From Martinezella rhizogenes (GTDB lineage Bacteria > Pseudomonadota > Alphaproteobacteria > Rhizobiales > Rhizobiaceae), in NCBI RefSeq assembly GCF_027460065.1, contig NZ_JAPYZZ010000026.1, positions 7,178 to 61,494 on the forward strand: 54,317 bases of DNA, read 5' to 3'. The position numbers and the translations under genes are program-made. The notes under the pieces are model-generated. The model ran no database searches. It was not told where the DNA came from and was given only the letters and a program-made list of their open reading frames with translations. Below are positions 9,479-19,305 of the stretch, in pieces; within the stretch, counting starts at the first letter, position 1; each line of letters begins with the position of its first letter.

Positions 9479-11565
9479 GCGGCCTCGCCCTGCAAAATCT
9501 CGACATGATAGTTGCCGGCATCGGTCATCGTCAGCTTGTCGCCGGCACCGAGAATAAGCGTGGTCGTCGCCTCTTCTATGATGGCAGGTCCCACGAGTTT
9601 TTGGCGCGGGGTCAGAACCGTACCGTCGTAAACAGGCGTTTCAACGAAACCCAGTTCCTTGTTGATCCAGACCGGCCGGCGCGAAATCGCCAGCGGGTCG
9701 GATACGATTGCCGACGCCGTGGCAACTTCCAATGCATTCAGCTTACCGACCGCAGCCAACCGGAGATTGACGACCTCAACTGCACCCGCAGGCTGGACAT
9801 AACCGAAAAGACGCTGATAGACCTGCTCAAACGCCGACCGTATTGTCACTGCATCCGTCGAGGAGCACTCCACGGGTATGGTCCATTGCTGTCCAAAATA
9901 ACGCAGGTCATAAGCACGATTCAGAACAGCTTTCTCACCGGTAAAGCCCTCGCGTCCCAGTACATTCGTTGCTTCCGCCTGCAATTCGGCAAAAGCCGCT
10001 TCCAATTGGTCCGGTCCCGAGACCTCCATGTTATCCAGCTCTTTGAGCCAGCTGCGGACATAGTCATGGCGCAGGTCGGAATTACACATTCCGAATGCGC
10101 AAAACACGCCTGCCAGCCGTGGAATATAAAGACTTGAGCAGCCAAGTAGCCTTGCTGTTGATGGGCCATGCAAGGGGCCTGCTCCGCCGCATGCAACGAG
10201 CGTAAACGCCCTTGGATTATAACCCTTCTCGAGTGACGCCTGCTCGACAGCGTGGAGGATATTTTGTTCGACGAGTTGAATAATACCTGCGGCTGCATCC
10301 GCGACGCTGAGACCGAGAGGTTTTGCGACATGCGTTTCGATCGCCTCGACCGCTTTTTCCCGGTCCAGGGTGATAACGCCGCCCGCGTAGGGACCCGGCT
10401 TTAGCCGTCCAAGCACGAGTTGGGCGTCAGTCACGGTCGGGCGGGTGCCGCCACGACCGTAAGATGCCGGTCCGGGGGTCGAGCCCGCACCTTCAGGACC
10501 GGCCTTCAGAAGCCCCGCGCCGTCCACAGAGGCGATCGTGCCTCCGCCTGCGCCGACTGTGTGAATGTCAACGGAGGGAATGTTCAGATGGTAACCATCG
10601 ACCACGATCTGGTCGGTCATGGAGACCATACCATGTTCCATCAACGTCACATCACAGCTTGTTCCACCGACCTCGATTGACATGAGGTGCTCAGATCCCG
10701 TGTCCTGACCGAAGAACTTCAAAGAGCCGACGCCCGCCGCCGGACCCGACAGAACCAGGCTGGCAGGCGCGTGTCCGATCTCGTCGATCGAAATCGCTCC
10801 TCCGTTCGACTGGATCATCAACAGCTTGCGCTTCAGCCCTAGCGACGACAGTCGCTGGGAAAGGCTCTCGAGATATGGCACGACGCGGCGCGCGACATAG
10901 GCATTGACGACGGTCGTCGACGTCCGTTCATACTCGCCGATGGTCGGGGCGATTTCCGATGAGGCGGTGACCCACACATGCGGAAGAAGCTTCTTCAGTT
11001 CAGCCTTGGCCGCTCTTTCATGGGCCGGATTCGCGTAGGAATGCAAAAAGCAGATCGCAATCGCCTCGACACTCTCTTCCTCGAAAATACGTGCGGCGGC
11101 GGCGATTGAATTGGGATCGAAAGGAACTCTGACTGTACCGTCCTGCTCCAGTCGTTCGGTGACGGGGAGGCGCAGATAACGGGGCACCAGGACTTCCGGA
11201 AACGGCTTTCGGTGATCCCAGACAAACTCCCGCATGGAGCGCCTGATTTCCAGCGAATCACGAAAGCCTTCGGTAACCAGAAGACCGACCTTTGCACCCT
11301 TCTTTTCAAGCAGCGTGTTTGTGGCAATGGTCGAGCCATGAACAAACAATTCGGTATTGGAAAGGAAGGTTTCGACGTCGATCGCCAAAGCGCCGGCCGC
11401 CAGTCGGATCGCCGAAAGCACACCCTCCGTAGGGTCGGAAGGAACCGAAGGAGCCTTAAACGCACGCACGGCCCCTCTGGAGTCAACCATGACAAGGTCG
11501 GTAAAGGTACCGCCGATATCAACTCCGACGCGGTAGGGTGCAATTAACATCGGCTGTCCACTCAT
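9475..11565 (-). CDS. hyuA: Hydantoinase A / oxoprolinase-family subunit
   Basis: The ATP-binding A subunit (696 aa from the ATG at 11565). It has the actin/ASKHA phosphate-1 motif YRVGVDIGGTFTDLVMVD near the N-terminus, HGSTIATNTLLEKKGAKVGL, VLSGPAAGVGS, MSIEVGGTSCDVTLM and LVACGGAGPLHG, as in HyuA, AcxA and OPLAH. Candidate starts are GTG at 11598 and the tandem ATGs at 11568 and 11565; GGTGA about 7 nt upstream favours 11565. It follows the aminotransferase stop by about 50 nt. Its own stop overlaps the 39-residue ORF. It forms an ATP-dependent enzyme with the hyuB product. Confidence 0.92.
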   Translation of the reverse strand: MSGQPMLIAPYRVGVDIGGTFTDLVMVDSRGAVRAFKAPSVPSDPTEGVLSAIRLAAGALAIDVETFLSNTELFVHGSTIATNTLLEKKGAKVGLLVTEGFRDSLEIRRSMREFVWDHRKPFPEVLVPRYLRLPVTERLEQDGTVRVPFDPNSIAAAARIFEEESVEAIAICFLHSYANPAHERAAKAELKKLLPHVWVTASSEIAPTIGEYERTSTTVVNAYVARRVVPYLESLSQRLSSLGLKRKLLMIQSNGGAISIDEIGHAPASLVLSGPAAGVGSLKFFGQDTGSEHLMSIEVGGTSCDVTLMEHGMVSMTDQIVVDGYHLNIPSVDIHTVGAGGGTIASVDGAGLLKAGPEGAGSTPGPASYGRGGTRPTVTDAQLVLGRLKPGPYAGGVITLDREKAVEAIETHVAKPLGLSVADAAAGIIQLVEQNILHAVEQASLEKGYNPRAFTLVACGGAGPLHGPSTARLLGCSSLYIPRLAGVFCAFGMCNSDLRHDYVRSWLKELDNMEVSGPDQLEAAFAELQAEATNVLGREGFTGEKAVLNRAYDLRYFGQQWTIPVECSSTDAVTIRSAFEQVYQRLFGYVQPAGAVEVVNLRLAAVGKLNALEVATASAIVSDPLAISRRPVWINKELGFVETPVYDGTVLTPRQKLVGPAIIEEATTTLILGAGDKLTMTDAGNYHVEILQGEAA

Positions 11566-11618
11566 CATTGCTTCACCATATCTAGTATCTTCTGTCACAG
11601 GCTACTGAGCCCCCGGCC

Positions 11619-12989
11619 TCAAACGGCCGAGCCCCGGTGTGTGTCAAACTCTCGCTCGACGACGCGCACCAGCTTATCCGCGATCGAAAAGACTTCGACC
11701 TCGGTCATCGGGCTGGAAAGCGACCCGGAGCAGTTGGGCGTGAGGAGGACGTTTTCATCCAACATGGCCAACTGGACCCGACGGATGCGCTTTGCAGCCT
11801 CCGCAGTCGGAAAAGCACTACGATAGCCGGTGACCTTCCCCGCTCCGATATGAAGCCGAAACAGCGACCCCATCCCGGTGACCGTTGCAGCCACGCCAGC
11901 GTCCGCAAGCCCACTGGTAATTCGCGCGCGCAGGACATCGCCAAGTTTGTTGAGCCGATCCACCACTGGCCGAGAGTAATGCTCCAGCGAGGTCAGGCCT
12001 GCAGCCATGCTGAGTGGGTTGGCGCTAAACGTGCCTCCCATCGACACTTTCGGCTTGCCGGCGGAATGATCGAAGACCGACATGCATTCAGCGCGCCCAG
12101 AGACGGCTCCGATCGGCAATCCGCCGCCAATGATCTTGGCCGTCGTGATCAGATCTGGTTCGAGACCGAAAAGAGGGGAAGCGCCTTCATAGGAAAGACG
12201 GAAGCTGATCACTTCGTCGGCAATGAGGATGATGCCGTCACGGGCACAAGCCTGCTGGATGACGACAGTTGTCTCTCTCGACATCGGCACTGCCCCGGCA
12301 CGCGAAGCATTTGGATCGACGATCACTGCAGCCAGCGTGCCACCTTCGCGTCGAAGAATGTCGGCGCAACGCTGGGGATCATCATAGGGGAGAACCACCA
12401 CCTCTTGAAGAACAGAAGCCGGTGTGCCGGCATTGCAACGTATGGATGCAGGATCACCATTCTCGTCGTTCCAATTGGAAGGCGTAGGATCGAGGCTCAC
12501 CTCCATCCAGTCATACGCACCGTGATAGCAGCCCTCGAACTTGGCAATCCGGTATCGACCGGTCAGGCCTCGCGCACCCTTAATTGCGGCCAGGACAGCC
12601 TCGGTTCCCGAATTGCAGAAACGGGTCTGCTCCATCCGCGGACTTCTGGCGGCCAGCGCTTCGGCCAGAAGGATTTCACTCTCGGTCGGCATTCCGAATG
12701 CCGTGCCTCTGGTCATCGCATTGCGGACCGCATCTAGAACCGGGCCATATGCGTGGCCATGGATGAGCGAGAAAAAGTTATTGGCGCAATCAAGAAGTCG
12801 CCGCCCGTCGATATCGATGACCCAGCATCCTTCACCACGCGCAGCATAGGGCGGATGCGGTTGGAGCCACGACGCCGCCCGCATAGATCCTCCCGGGACC
12901 ACTTTTCGCTCTCGCTCATAGGCGGCCTCGGAGCGCTCACCGATGGTTGAAACTGCGTTACCGCTGTTGTGCTCTGGACCCGATTTCAT
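11619..12989 (-). CDS. Class III PLP aminotransferase / glutamate-1-semialdehyde aminomutase-like
   Basis: A 456-aa PLP fold-type I enzyme like HemL. It has RFCNSGTEAVLAAIKGAR, the Asp of IADEVISFRLS that holds the PLP ring, and the Schiff-base lysine (about Lys285) in ITTAKIIGGGLPIGAVSG. The open frame starts far upstream at 13172, but GGAG spaced 6 nt from the ATG at 12989 and the family start define this start. It is the first gene of the operon, about 25 nt from the predicted transcription start of the operator-promoter at 13021-13065. A catabolic mutase or aminotransferase role is more likely than heme synthesis because it is embedded in a hydantoinase operon. Confidence 0.88.
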   Translation of the reverse strand: MKSGPEHNSGNAVSTIGERSEAAYERERKVVPGGSMRAASWLQPHPPYAARGEGCWVIDIDGRRLLDCANNFFSLIHGHAYGPVLDAVRNAMTRGTAFGMPTESEILLAEALAARSPRMEQTRFCNSGTEAVLAAIKGARGLTGRYRIAKFEGCYHGAYDWMEVSLDPTPSNWNDENGDPASIRCNAGTPASVLQEVVVLPYDDPQRCADILRREGGTLAAVIVDPNASRAGAVPMSRETTVVIQQACARDGIILIADEVISFRLSYEGASPLFGLEPDLITTAKIIGGGLPIGAVSGRAECMSVFDHSAGKPKVSMGGTFSANPLSMAAGLTSLEHYSRPVVDRLNKLGDVLRARITSGLADAGVAATVTGMGSLFRLHIGAGKVTGYRSAFPTAEAAKRIRRVQLAMLDENVLLTPNCSGSLSSPMTEVEVFSIADKLVRVVEREFDTHRGSAV

Positions 12990-13020
12990 TGAATACTCCA
13001 TCCGCTCTTTAATAGGCGAC

Positions 13021-13065
13021 AGTAGACACATGATCCTAAATGATGTCAACAGGATCATGTGATCC
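13021..13065 (-). promoter_or_regulatory. Operator-promoter module 1 (hydantoinase operon)
   Basis: On the minus strand: palindrome GGATCACATGATCC (13065-13052), 2 nt, -35 TTGACA (13049-13044), 7 nt, half-site GGATCAT inside the spacer, then -10 TCTACT (13026-13021) with 17-nt spacing. Three other promoters in the window have the same layout. A repressor bound here would cover the -35 and the spacer. Confidence 0.8.
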
Positions 13066-13262
13066 AAGCCTGTTTTTCTAGCTTGTGAAAAAGCTCTCGC
13101 CTCAGTCCGCAGTCGCATATGGCGGAGAAAGGCGTGCACAAGAATATGCGAAAACATATCGCCATGAGACAACCAACTCGTGGCTTGCCTCGACTTCCGG
13201 GCACTCCCATGAATTCCGACAAATTCCGAATTGAACTCAGAAAACGGGTGAATCTTGGCGTT

Positions 13263-13308
13263 GGATCAGTTGATCCACTTGACATACATCTGGATCATGA
13301 TGTTGATT
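13263..13308 (+). promoter_or_regulatory. Operator-promoter module 2 (GMC dehydrogenase operon)
   Basis: Palindrome GGATCAGTTGATCC (13263-13276), 2 nt, -35 TTGACA (13279-13284), 7 nt, half-site GGATCAT (13292-13298), then a weak -10 TTGATT (13303-13308, 18-nt spacing). Same order and spacing as modules 1, 3 and 4. It drives the gene at 13571 through a leader of about 255 nt. Confidence 0.78.
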
Positions 13309-13570
13309 GCCCAGGATAGAGAGCATGGGTGTATCGGCGCTCATGAAAATAGAAACACTTCTCGGAAAGATTATTTGACTTGGAACCGGGGCCGCCAGTC
13401 CGTGAAGAAAATCGTAAACCACATGCCGGTGACTTTGCTGCTCCCTGATATGCTGCGGACTTGCGCTACGTGTCCAAACCGACCGCTTTGAGGGAACTGC
13501 GGCTAGGCGATATTCCGATTGTGAAGCCGCGCCGAAGACACAATTCGAATGCTTTTGAGGAGGCCGTTAG

Positions 13571-15229
13571 ATGACTCATATGGACCAAAAGACCGTTTAT
13601 GACGTTGTGATTGTGGGAGCCGGTCCGTCTGGAGCGGTCGCCGCAAAACGCTTGGCGGAAGAGGGAATGTCGGTTATCTGTCTGGAACAGGGTGCCTACC
13701 CTGACTACACGAAGCTTCGGCATTCGGGTCTAGAGTTCGAACTGACCAAATCTCAGCATTTTTCATCAAACCCCAACAGAAGAAAGTCTTCCTCCGACTA
13801 CCCGATCAATGTTGCGGATTCGGACGTCGAACCGCTGATGTGGAATGGAGTTGGCGGGAGCTCGATCGTCTATACAGCCGCTTGGCATAGGCTGAAACCG
13901 AGCGACTTTCGAGTACGGACAGTGGATGGCGTCGCGGACGACTGGCCATTGAGCTATGCCGACCTGGAACCATTTTATGCAAGAGTCGAGAATGATTTTG
14001 CAGTTTCCGGCGTTGGAGGCGACCCGGCGTATCCGCCCGGTTTTGATATCCCGCTACCGCCCTTCCCCATGGGAAAGATGGAGAAAAAGTTTGCCGGCGC
14101 ACATGACCGTCTTGGATGGCACTGGTGGCCCGGTAGCAATTCGATAGCAACGGTGAGGCACAATGGGCTCTTGCCCTGCGTTCGTCGCGGCGCCTGCGCT
14201 TGGGGTTGCTTTGACGGCGCCAAGGCCTCCGTCGATCGTACACATTGGCCCGCATGCATCAAACTTGGTGTGAAACTTGTGCAGAACGCGCGCGTTATGC
14301 GTGTGGAAACCGGAGCCGACGGTCTCGCTACGGGCGTTACCTACGTAGACCAGGAAACAGGCAATACACATTTTCAGCCAGGCCGGACTGTCATCGTTTC
14401 GGCCAATGGCATAGGCACGCCCAGACTACTTTTGAACTCGGCTTCGAGCGACCACCCGAACGGGTTGGCAAATTCCTCCGGCCTGGTAGGCAAACGATTG
14501 ATGATGCACCCCTACAGGACCGTAACGGGGCTTTTCGACGATTTTTTCGAAAATTGGCAGGGACCTTATGGCCAACGGGCCTACTCGCTGGAATTTGCCG
14601 AGACCCGCAAGGATACGAATTTCATCCGAGGAGCAAAATGGCAGCTCATGGGAATGGGCGGCCCTCTGGCATCGGTGGGAAGTTGGCCATGGGGCAGCAA
14701 CGATGATGTCTGGGGCGAAAATTTCCATGCAACCGTGCACAAGCGGTTTGGGCGCTCAGCCTACTGGGGGATCATGGCGGAGGATCTGCCAGATGAGAAA
14801 AATATGGTTACTCTCGATCCCGATTTGGCTGACGCCCATGGGATGCCCGCCGCGAAGGTCAGGTATAAGGCATCGCAAAACACAACGGATCTCCTGAACT
14901 ACAACCTGGCGCGCGCATCGGATTCCATGAAGGAAGCGGGTGCGTATGAAGTGGCGGAAACGCCGCTGATGCGAGAGACCGGCTGGCACATACTCGGAAC
15001 GGTGCGAATGGGCGGCGATCCACGCACATCGGTTGTCGATTCGTTTGGGCGTTCGCATGACGTGCCAAACCTCTTCGTCATGGACGGCAGCGTCATGCCG
15101 ACGTCGGGTGCGGTCAACCCAACCGGTACTGTGACCGCGCTGGCGCTGCGAAACGCCGAATCCATTATTGAAAACCGACGCTCTCAGCCAGTCAGCCGGG
15201 CTGCCGAAGCGCAAAAGGTGGGATTTTAA
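13571..15229 (+). CDS. GMC-family sugar/polyol dehydrogenase large subunit
   Basis: A 552-aa GMC oxidoreductase of the gluconate 2-dehydrogenase large-subunit type. It has the FAD motif YDVVIVGAGPSGAVAAKRL, WNGVGGSSIVYTAAWHRL, and the C-terminal active site WHILGTVRMGGDPRTS (His) with SGAVNPTGTVTALALRNAE (Asn). GAGGAGG precedes the ATG. It is followed after 3 nt by a small-subunit gene, as in three-subunit gluconate/sugar dehydrogenases, but no cytochrome c subunit follows. Neither protein has a Tat or Sec signal, so a cytoplasmic two-subunit enzyme is likely. It shares its operator type with the ABC importer and hydantoinase operon. Confidence 0.9.
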   Translation: MTHMDQKTVYDVVIVGAGPSGAVAAKRLAEEGMSVICLEQGAYPDYTKLRHSGLEFELTKSQHFSSNPNRRKSSSDYPINVADSDVEPLMWNGVGGSSIVYTAAWHRLKPSDFRVRTVDGVADDWPLSYADLEPFYARVENDFAVSGVGGDPAYPPGFDIPLPPFPMGKMEKKFAGAHDRLGWHWWPGSNSIATVRHNGLLPCVRRGACAWGCFDGAKASVDRTHWPACIKLGVKLVQNARVMRVETGADGLATGVTYVDQETGNTHFQPGRTVIVSANGIGTPRLLLNSASSDHPNGLANSSGLVGKRLMMHPYRTVTGLFDDFFENWQGPYGQRAYSLEFAETRKDTNFIRGAKWQLMGMGGPLASVGSWPWGSNDDVWGENFHATVHKRFGRSAYWGIMAEDLPDEKNMVTLDPDLADAHGMPAAKVRYKASQNTTDLLNYNLARASDSMKEAGAYEVAETPLMRETGWHILGTVRMGGDPRTSVVDSFGRSHDVPNLFVMDGSVMPTSGAVNPTGTVTALALRNAESIIENRRSQPVSRAAEAQKVGF

Positions 15230-15232
15230 GCC

Positions 15233-15667
15233 GTGACGACTATCAGTGATGACTTTCACACGAGGATTACATGGGTCGCCGACGCCCTTATCCCCTCAGA
15301 CGCAAATTTTGACATGCCTTCCGCCATGGAAGCCGGCATGCTGGATCGCCTGCTGCCCCGCGCCCTGAAGGAGCGCGACGATATGGCGCCGGCATTTTTC
15401 AAGGCGCTGTCCCGGCTCCCTGACGTGCGGCCGAACAATCCACTGGACACAATCCGCTCTCTCGGCGCCGACGATTTCTATGTCATTTCGTTCTTGATTG
15501 CCGGCGCTTTTTTCCTGGACGACGCTGTTGTCCGAAAGTTGCGGTATCCGGGACAGGAAGCCTTGTACGAGACGCCGGACTACGACGAGATCATGGAGAC
15601 GGTCGAACGGATCCAATCAAGAGGAGCCGTCTTTCTGGATGTCCGGGAAAAATCAGCACCCGCCTAA
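15233..15667 (+). CDS. Gluconate 2-dehydrogenase subunit 3-like small subunit
   Basis: A 144-aa protein starting at GTG, 3 nt after the GMC gene. The pattern ADALIPSDANFDMPSAMEAGMLDRLL near the N-terminus and RYPGQEALYETPDY near the C-terminus resembles the gluconate 2-dehydrogenase subunit 3 family, which partners GMC large subunits. Those usually have a Tat signal that carries the complex to the periplasm; this one has none. The assignment is by pattern and position, so function as a structural or electron-transfer partner is inferred. Confidence 0.6.
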   Translation: MTTISDDFHTRITWVADALIPSDANFDMPSAMEAGMLDRLLPRALKERDDMAPAFFKALSRLPDVRPNNPLDTIRSLGADDFYVISFLIAGAFFLDDAVVRKLRYPGQEALYETPDYDEIMETVERIQSRGAVFLDVREKSAPA

Positions 15668-15837
15668 ATCTGAAAAACAGAAATCTTGTCACGTCACTGC
15701 GCGAAACGTCCACTCCACTTTGATCGACTTGTGGTTGGATCCGTTCGCCGGAACTTCTCTTTCGTCGAGAGCATGCCTTCCGACAGCCGTGGAGGCCGGG
15801 GCGGCTACATCGTCAAATTCCAGCCATGTGTATGGTG

Positions 15838-17253
15838 TTAGGGGATTACTTTGTTGGGGTTCAGCAGCCCGTGCGGATCGATCGCTGTCTTTATCCGTTT
15901 CATCAAGTCGATTTTCCCTTCGGCGCCATAGAGCCGCAATAGATCCAGCTTGACGCGCCCTATCCCATATTCAGCGCTGAACGTTCCTCCCATTTCAAAC
16001 GCCAACTTGTAGATTTCCGGAGAGATATTCAGTTCCACGTAGCGTTTGAAACCTTCCTTGTCATGTCCTTCAGGGGAGAGAATATTGAAATGGACGTTGC
16101 CGTCACCGACATGGCCGTAGACCGAGAGAATAGCATCGCTCCGATGACTGCGAACCAGTTGGCACGCCGATTCAATGAAGGTGGCAAGGCGGGATGTTCG
16201 CACCGCAATATCATGTTTGACCGATCCGCCGTGGTGAACCTCGGCTTCGGGTATAGTCTCGCGCAGATGCCAAAGGTCTGCCCGTTGCTGTTTGCTCGCG
16301 GCAATTGTGCCATCGCTGATCAATCCGGATTCGAACAGCCCGGCAAGAAGCACATCCATACATTCTCCCAGGTTCAATGCAGGAGAGGAAGTCGCGGCCT
16401 CCAGAAGGATGTAATGCGCGCTTTCCTCCCCAAGCGGATTCCTGAGATGGCCTTTGGCGCTGAGGAGTAGATTTAATGACGTGCTGGAAATATACTCGAA
16501 TGACGTAATCGCCTCTCCGCTTTGTATCTGGGCCGCATCGAGGATGGTAACAAGCGAGGCAATGTCGCGCACAGCCAGAAAAGCGGTAATCGTCTGGCTG
16601 GGTTTCCTTGCCAGCTTGAGGGAAACGCCGGTGATAACCCCAAGCGTTCCTTCAGCCCCGACGAAAAGCTGCTTCACGTCATAGCCTGAATTATTCTTCC
16701 GAAGCGGGTTTAGCTCGCTAAACAGCGATCCGTCTGGCAATACGGCTTCAAGCCCGAGCACCAGATCGCGTGCCATCCCGTATCGGACGACGTTGGTTCC
16801 GCCGGCATTGGTCGAGAGATTGCCGCCGATGCGGCATGACTGTTGTGAGCCCAAAGCGAGGGGCAGCAATAGGCCCACATCATCGGCGGCCCGCTGCAAA
16901 TCGCTGAGTATGATGCCTGCATCCGCGGTGACGGAGAGATTTCCGGGGTCCAGATCGCGGAGCCTATTCATTCTTTCCAGACTGATGAGCAATTCCTGCC
17001 CATCGGCGTTCGGCGTTGCTGCGGCGCAATAGCTGGTATTCCCCCCCTGGGGTACAAGACCAACCTTATGCTTCGCGCATGCCCGGATAATCGCCTGAAC
17101 TTCCGCAGTATTGCGTGGACGCAACAAGGCGGTTGTCGCTCCGAAATACTGTCGGCGAAAATCCGTGACGTAGGACGATACGATATCCTGGTCTTTCGTT
17201 ACCACCTCGGCAGGCAGATCCAAAAGCACGCTGTCGATTTGTTGCATCGGCAA
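15838..17253 (-). CDS. FAD-linked oxidase (GlcD / D-2-hydroxyglutarate dehydrogenase family)
   Basis: A 471-aa flavoprotein with a PCMH-type FAD domain (VGLVPQGGNTSYCAAATP, IGGNLSTNAGGTNVVRYG, FVGAEGTLGVITGVSLKL) and the C-terminal oxidase domain with VYGHVGDGNVHFNIL and GGTFSAEYGIGRVKL. These are the metal/substrate motifs of D-lactate, glycolate and D-2-hydroxyglutarate dehydrogenases. It is the last gene of a minus operon after glyoxalase I and a 2-hydroxyacid dehydrogenase, which suggests oxidation of a D-2-hydroxy acid to a 2-oxo acid. D-2-hydroxyglutarate-like enzymes often use ETF as acceptor. An ATG two codons in (17247) is an alternative start. Confidence 0.88.
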   Translation of the reverse strand: MPMQQIDSVLLDLPAEVVTKDQDIVSSYVTDFRRQYFGATTALLRPRNTAEVQAIIRACAKHKVGLVPQGGNTSYCAAATPNADGQELLISLERMNRLRDLDPGNLSVTADAGIILSDLQRAADDVGLLLPLALGSQQSCRIGGNLSTNAGGTNVVRYGMARDLVLGLEAVLPDGSLFSELNPLRKNNSGYDVKQLFVGAEGTLGVITGVSLKLARKPSQTITAFLAVRDIASLVTILDAAQIQSGEAITSFEYISSTSLNLLLSAKGHLRNPLGEESAHYILLEAATSSPALNLGECMDVLLAGLFESGLISDGTIAASKQQRADLWHLRETIPEAEVHHGGSVKHDIAVRTSRLATFIESACQLVRSHRSDAILSVYGHVGDGNVHFNILSPEGHDKEGFKRYVELNISPEIYKLAFEMGGTFSAEYGIGRVKLDLLRLYGAEGKIDLMKRIKTAIDPHGLLNPNKVIP

Positions 17254-17342
17254 TGTTCCGTTTATCGACGCCTGACCCGCATCCGTTTTTCAGCACCCAA
17301 GTCGGCGACAATCACAAATGCAGTTCTCAAACACCGAGAGCG

Positions 17343-18296
17343 TTACCGCGTCACCAGATCGGGAAGGGCTTCTCCCTGAAGCGCCCGCCGCGCCCTTTCC
17401 ACGGCCTGTTCTTGCAACGCATCCAGTGACGTGGTCGAACGCCAGGCAACATGAGGGGTAAAGACCGTATTCGGCGCAGCGCGTAACGGATGGCCAACCG
17501 GCAAAGGTTCCTGGGCAAACGTATCGAGGCCTGCGCCGGCAATACGTCCTGCACGAAGAGCAATGGCGAGCGCCTCCTCGTCGATCAGGCCACCGCGCGA
17601 AACGTTTATGATCACCCCATTGCGACGCATGCGCTCCAATACCTCAGCCGAGATAAGGTGGCGGGTATCTGCGGTGAGCGGCAGATGAAGTGAGATGACG
17701 TCCGACTCTTCCAACACCTGCTTCAGGGTCGCGACAGGGACATCTGAAAAGATTGACACTGGGTCAAAGGCATGGACCTTCGCGCCGATAGCAGCCCACC
17801 ATCTGGCGACCAGCTTCCCGATGCGACCCATTCCAACTATGCCAACCTGGAGGTTCGACAGTTTAGGTGTATCCAGACCAATCATTCCCGCCCACTCGCC
17901 CGCGCTGATGGCAGCCTGACCTTGCGGGATTCGCCGCACCAGGCTTAATCCCATCGCAAAAGCATGTGACGCGACTTCCTCGGACGCCGTGTCGGGAACA
18001 ATGGTCACGGGAACGCCGACGTTATTTGCAGCCGCAACATCGATGTTGTCGTAGCCGACGCCGTAACGCACCACGGCCTTGCAGCGCCGCAACATGCCAA
18101 ATTCTTTCGCCGTCATCTTGGCGTAGGGTGTGACCATGACCACTTCCGCATCGGCCATGCGACTGCTGAAAGATTCCTGATCCTCGGCAACCACCATCTC
18201 TCGACCGAAGCGTTCAGCGAGCGCACGTTCTCTGTTTACATTCGGGAAGCGGTGGGGAGCGACGAGGATAATCCCCGTCTCATTTGCCATAGTCAT
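17343..18296 (-). CDS. NAD-dependent D-2-hydroxyacid dehydrogenase
   Basis: A 317-aa protein of the phosphoglycerate dehydrogenase/CtBP-like branch. It has the Rossmann motif VGIVGMGRIGKLVARW, the catalytic Arg in INVSRGGLIDEEALAIAL, and the His in VFTPHVAWRST. GGAGAA spaced 8 nt selects the ATG at 18296 over the upstream in-frame start at 18314. It interconverts a 2-oxo acid and a D-2-hydroxy acid with NAD(P)H. It sits between gloA (40 nt) and the FAD-linked oxidase, so the three form a hydroxy/keto acid module under promoter module 3. Confidence 0.9.
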   Translation of the reverse strand: MTMANETGIILVAPHRFPNVNRERALAERFGREMVVAEDQESFSSRMADAEVVMVTPYAKMTAKEFGMLRRCKAVVRYGVGYDNIDVAAANNVGVPVTIVPDTASEEVASHAFAMGLSLVRRIPQGQAAISAGEWAGMIGLDTPKLSNLQVGIVGMGRIGKLVARWWAAIGAKVHAFDPVSIFSDVPVATLKQVLEESDVISLHLPLTADTRHLISAEVLERMRRNGVIINVSRGGLIDEEALAIALRAGRIAGAGLDTFAQEPLPVGHPLRAAPNTVFTPHVAWRSTTSLDALQEQAVERARRALQGEALPDLVTR

Positions 18297-18336
18297 CTTG
18301 CCAGTTCTCCGCATTTGATAAGAATTTGATGGGGCT

Positions 18337-18747
18337 TCAGTTCGTCGTGTCGAGATCGATCAGTTCGATCTTGTATCCATCGGGATCGTCGACGAAGGCA
18401 ATCACGGTCGTCCCATGCTTCATGGGTCCTGCAGGTCGGGGAATCCGGGCGCCGTTCGCCGCCAACTCATCACAGATGCCGTAGATATTCCGGACACCGA
18501 GTGCGACGTGCCCGTAGCCGGTCCCAAGCTCATAAGCAGTTTCTTGATCCCAGTTGTGGGTGAGTTCGATCACCGCGTGGGACTCTTCCGGACCATAACC
18601 GACGAAGGCGAGTGTAAACCTGCCTTCAGGATAATCTAACTTGCGCAACAAGCGCATTCCCAAAAGCCGCGTATAAAAATCAATTGATTTATCAAGGTCT
18701 TTTACACGCACCATTGTGTGCATTACCCGAAATTTAGCTTCGCTCAT
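18337..18747 (-). CDS. gloA: Glyoxalase I-like metalloenzyme (VOC superfamily)
   Basis: A 136-aa glyoxalase I. The four metal ligands are visible: His in [10 protein letters not shown], Glu in [10 protein letters not shown], His in [11 protein letters not shown] and Glu in [10 protein letters not shown]. Length and order match the Ni/Co type. It converts the methylglyoxal-glutathione adduct to S-lactoylglutathione. GAGG at 9 nt supports the ATG at 18747; the codon before it is TTG. It is first in its operon with a leader of about 270 nt from promoter module 3. No glyoxalase II is present nearby. It may detoxify a 2-oxoaldehyde arising in the pathway. Confidence 0.88.
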   Translation of the reverse strand: MSEAKFRVMHTMVRVKDLDKSIDFYTRLLGMRLLRKLDYPEGRFTLAFVGYGPEESHAVIELTHNWDQETAYELGTGYGHVALGVRNIYGICDELAANGARIPRPAGPMKHGTTVIAFVDDPDGYKIELIDLDTTN

Positions 18748-19022
18748 CAATATTGTCCTCTCTATTACTTATCCCGCAAGCCATGCCCGACAGCTACCTC
18801 GGACTCGCCAGCATCGGGCGCGTCCAGCACCCCATTGGCAAACCTCGCAGCGCGGATGGGCGGTCAGCCGTTTTTCAGGCATCCGACTGGGTCGGTCCCA
18901 AGTCAGCGTCATTCGCGGCATACGGCTCTGCCAACCGGAAAAGTGGCTCCGAATAAAATGCATTACGAAGCATTGGCGAAACCACACTGCACCCGAATGC
19001 ACGTTTCCCTTGCTTTCAAACC

Positions 19023-19068
19023 AGTGAACACTATGATCCTATGATGTGTCAATAGGATCAAGTGATCC
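19023..19068 (-). promoter_or_regulatory. Operator-promoter module 3 (gloA operon)
   Basis: Minus strand: palindrome GGATCACTTGATCC (19068-19055), 2 nt, TTGACA (19052-19047), 7 nt, half-site GGATCAT, -10 TTCACT (19028-19023, 18-nt spacing). From the half-site onward the 18 bases GGATCATAGTGTTCACTG are identical to module 4 on the opposite strand. Confidence 0.8.
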
Positions 19069-19305
19069 TGAGCATGTTTCTTCCGCTCGGGACGAAGGCG
19101 GGGGGAACGCGTCTCCGCTTATTGCCAAAATCCCGCTTCCTTTCCGGACCGGGTTGAGAAAAAAGCCTTCGACGAAATTTGCTGGATTGACGTCAGCACG
19201 GGCAAGCCAGCGACAAGTATGCATGCAGTTACACCCTCTTGCGTGAACGCCAACGTTGCCCCTCTCAATTTAAGGGCACGCAGACGAGCGACAAATAAAT
19301 TGATT

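Larger units (their letters stand above)
12990..13570. other. Divergent control region between the two catabolic operons
   Basis: This 581-bp gap separates the aminotransferase (minus) from the GMC dehydrogenase (plus). It holds two oppositely directed operator-promoter modules (13021-13065 and 13263-13308), whose palindromes are about 210 bp apart. Between the modules and in the 255-nt plus-strand leader nothing else is supported. Confidence 0.7.

Noticed and set aside
11619..12989. Heme-biosynthetic hemL
   Set aside because: HemL-like fold is clear, but the gene heads a hydantoinase/GMC operon under a catabolic operator; a biosynthetic role is unlikely.
13325..13378. 17-codon ORF in the leader of the GMC dehydrogenase operon (possible leader peptide)
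   Set aside because: No codon runs, no attenuator-like hairpin after it and no conservation evidence; too short to support.
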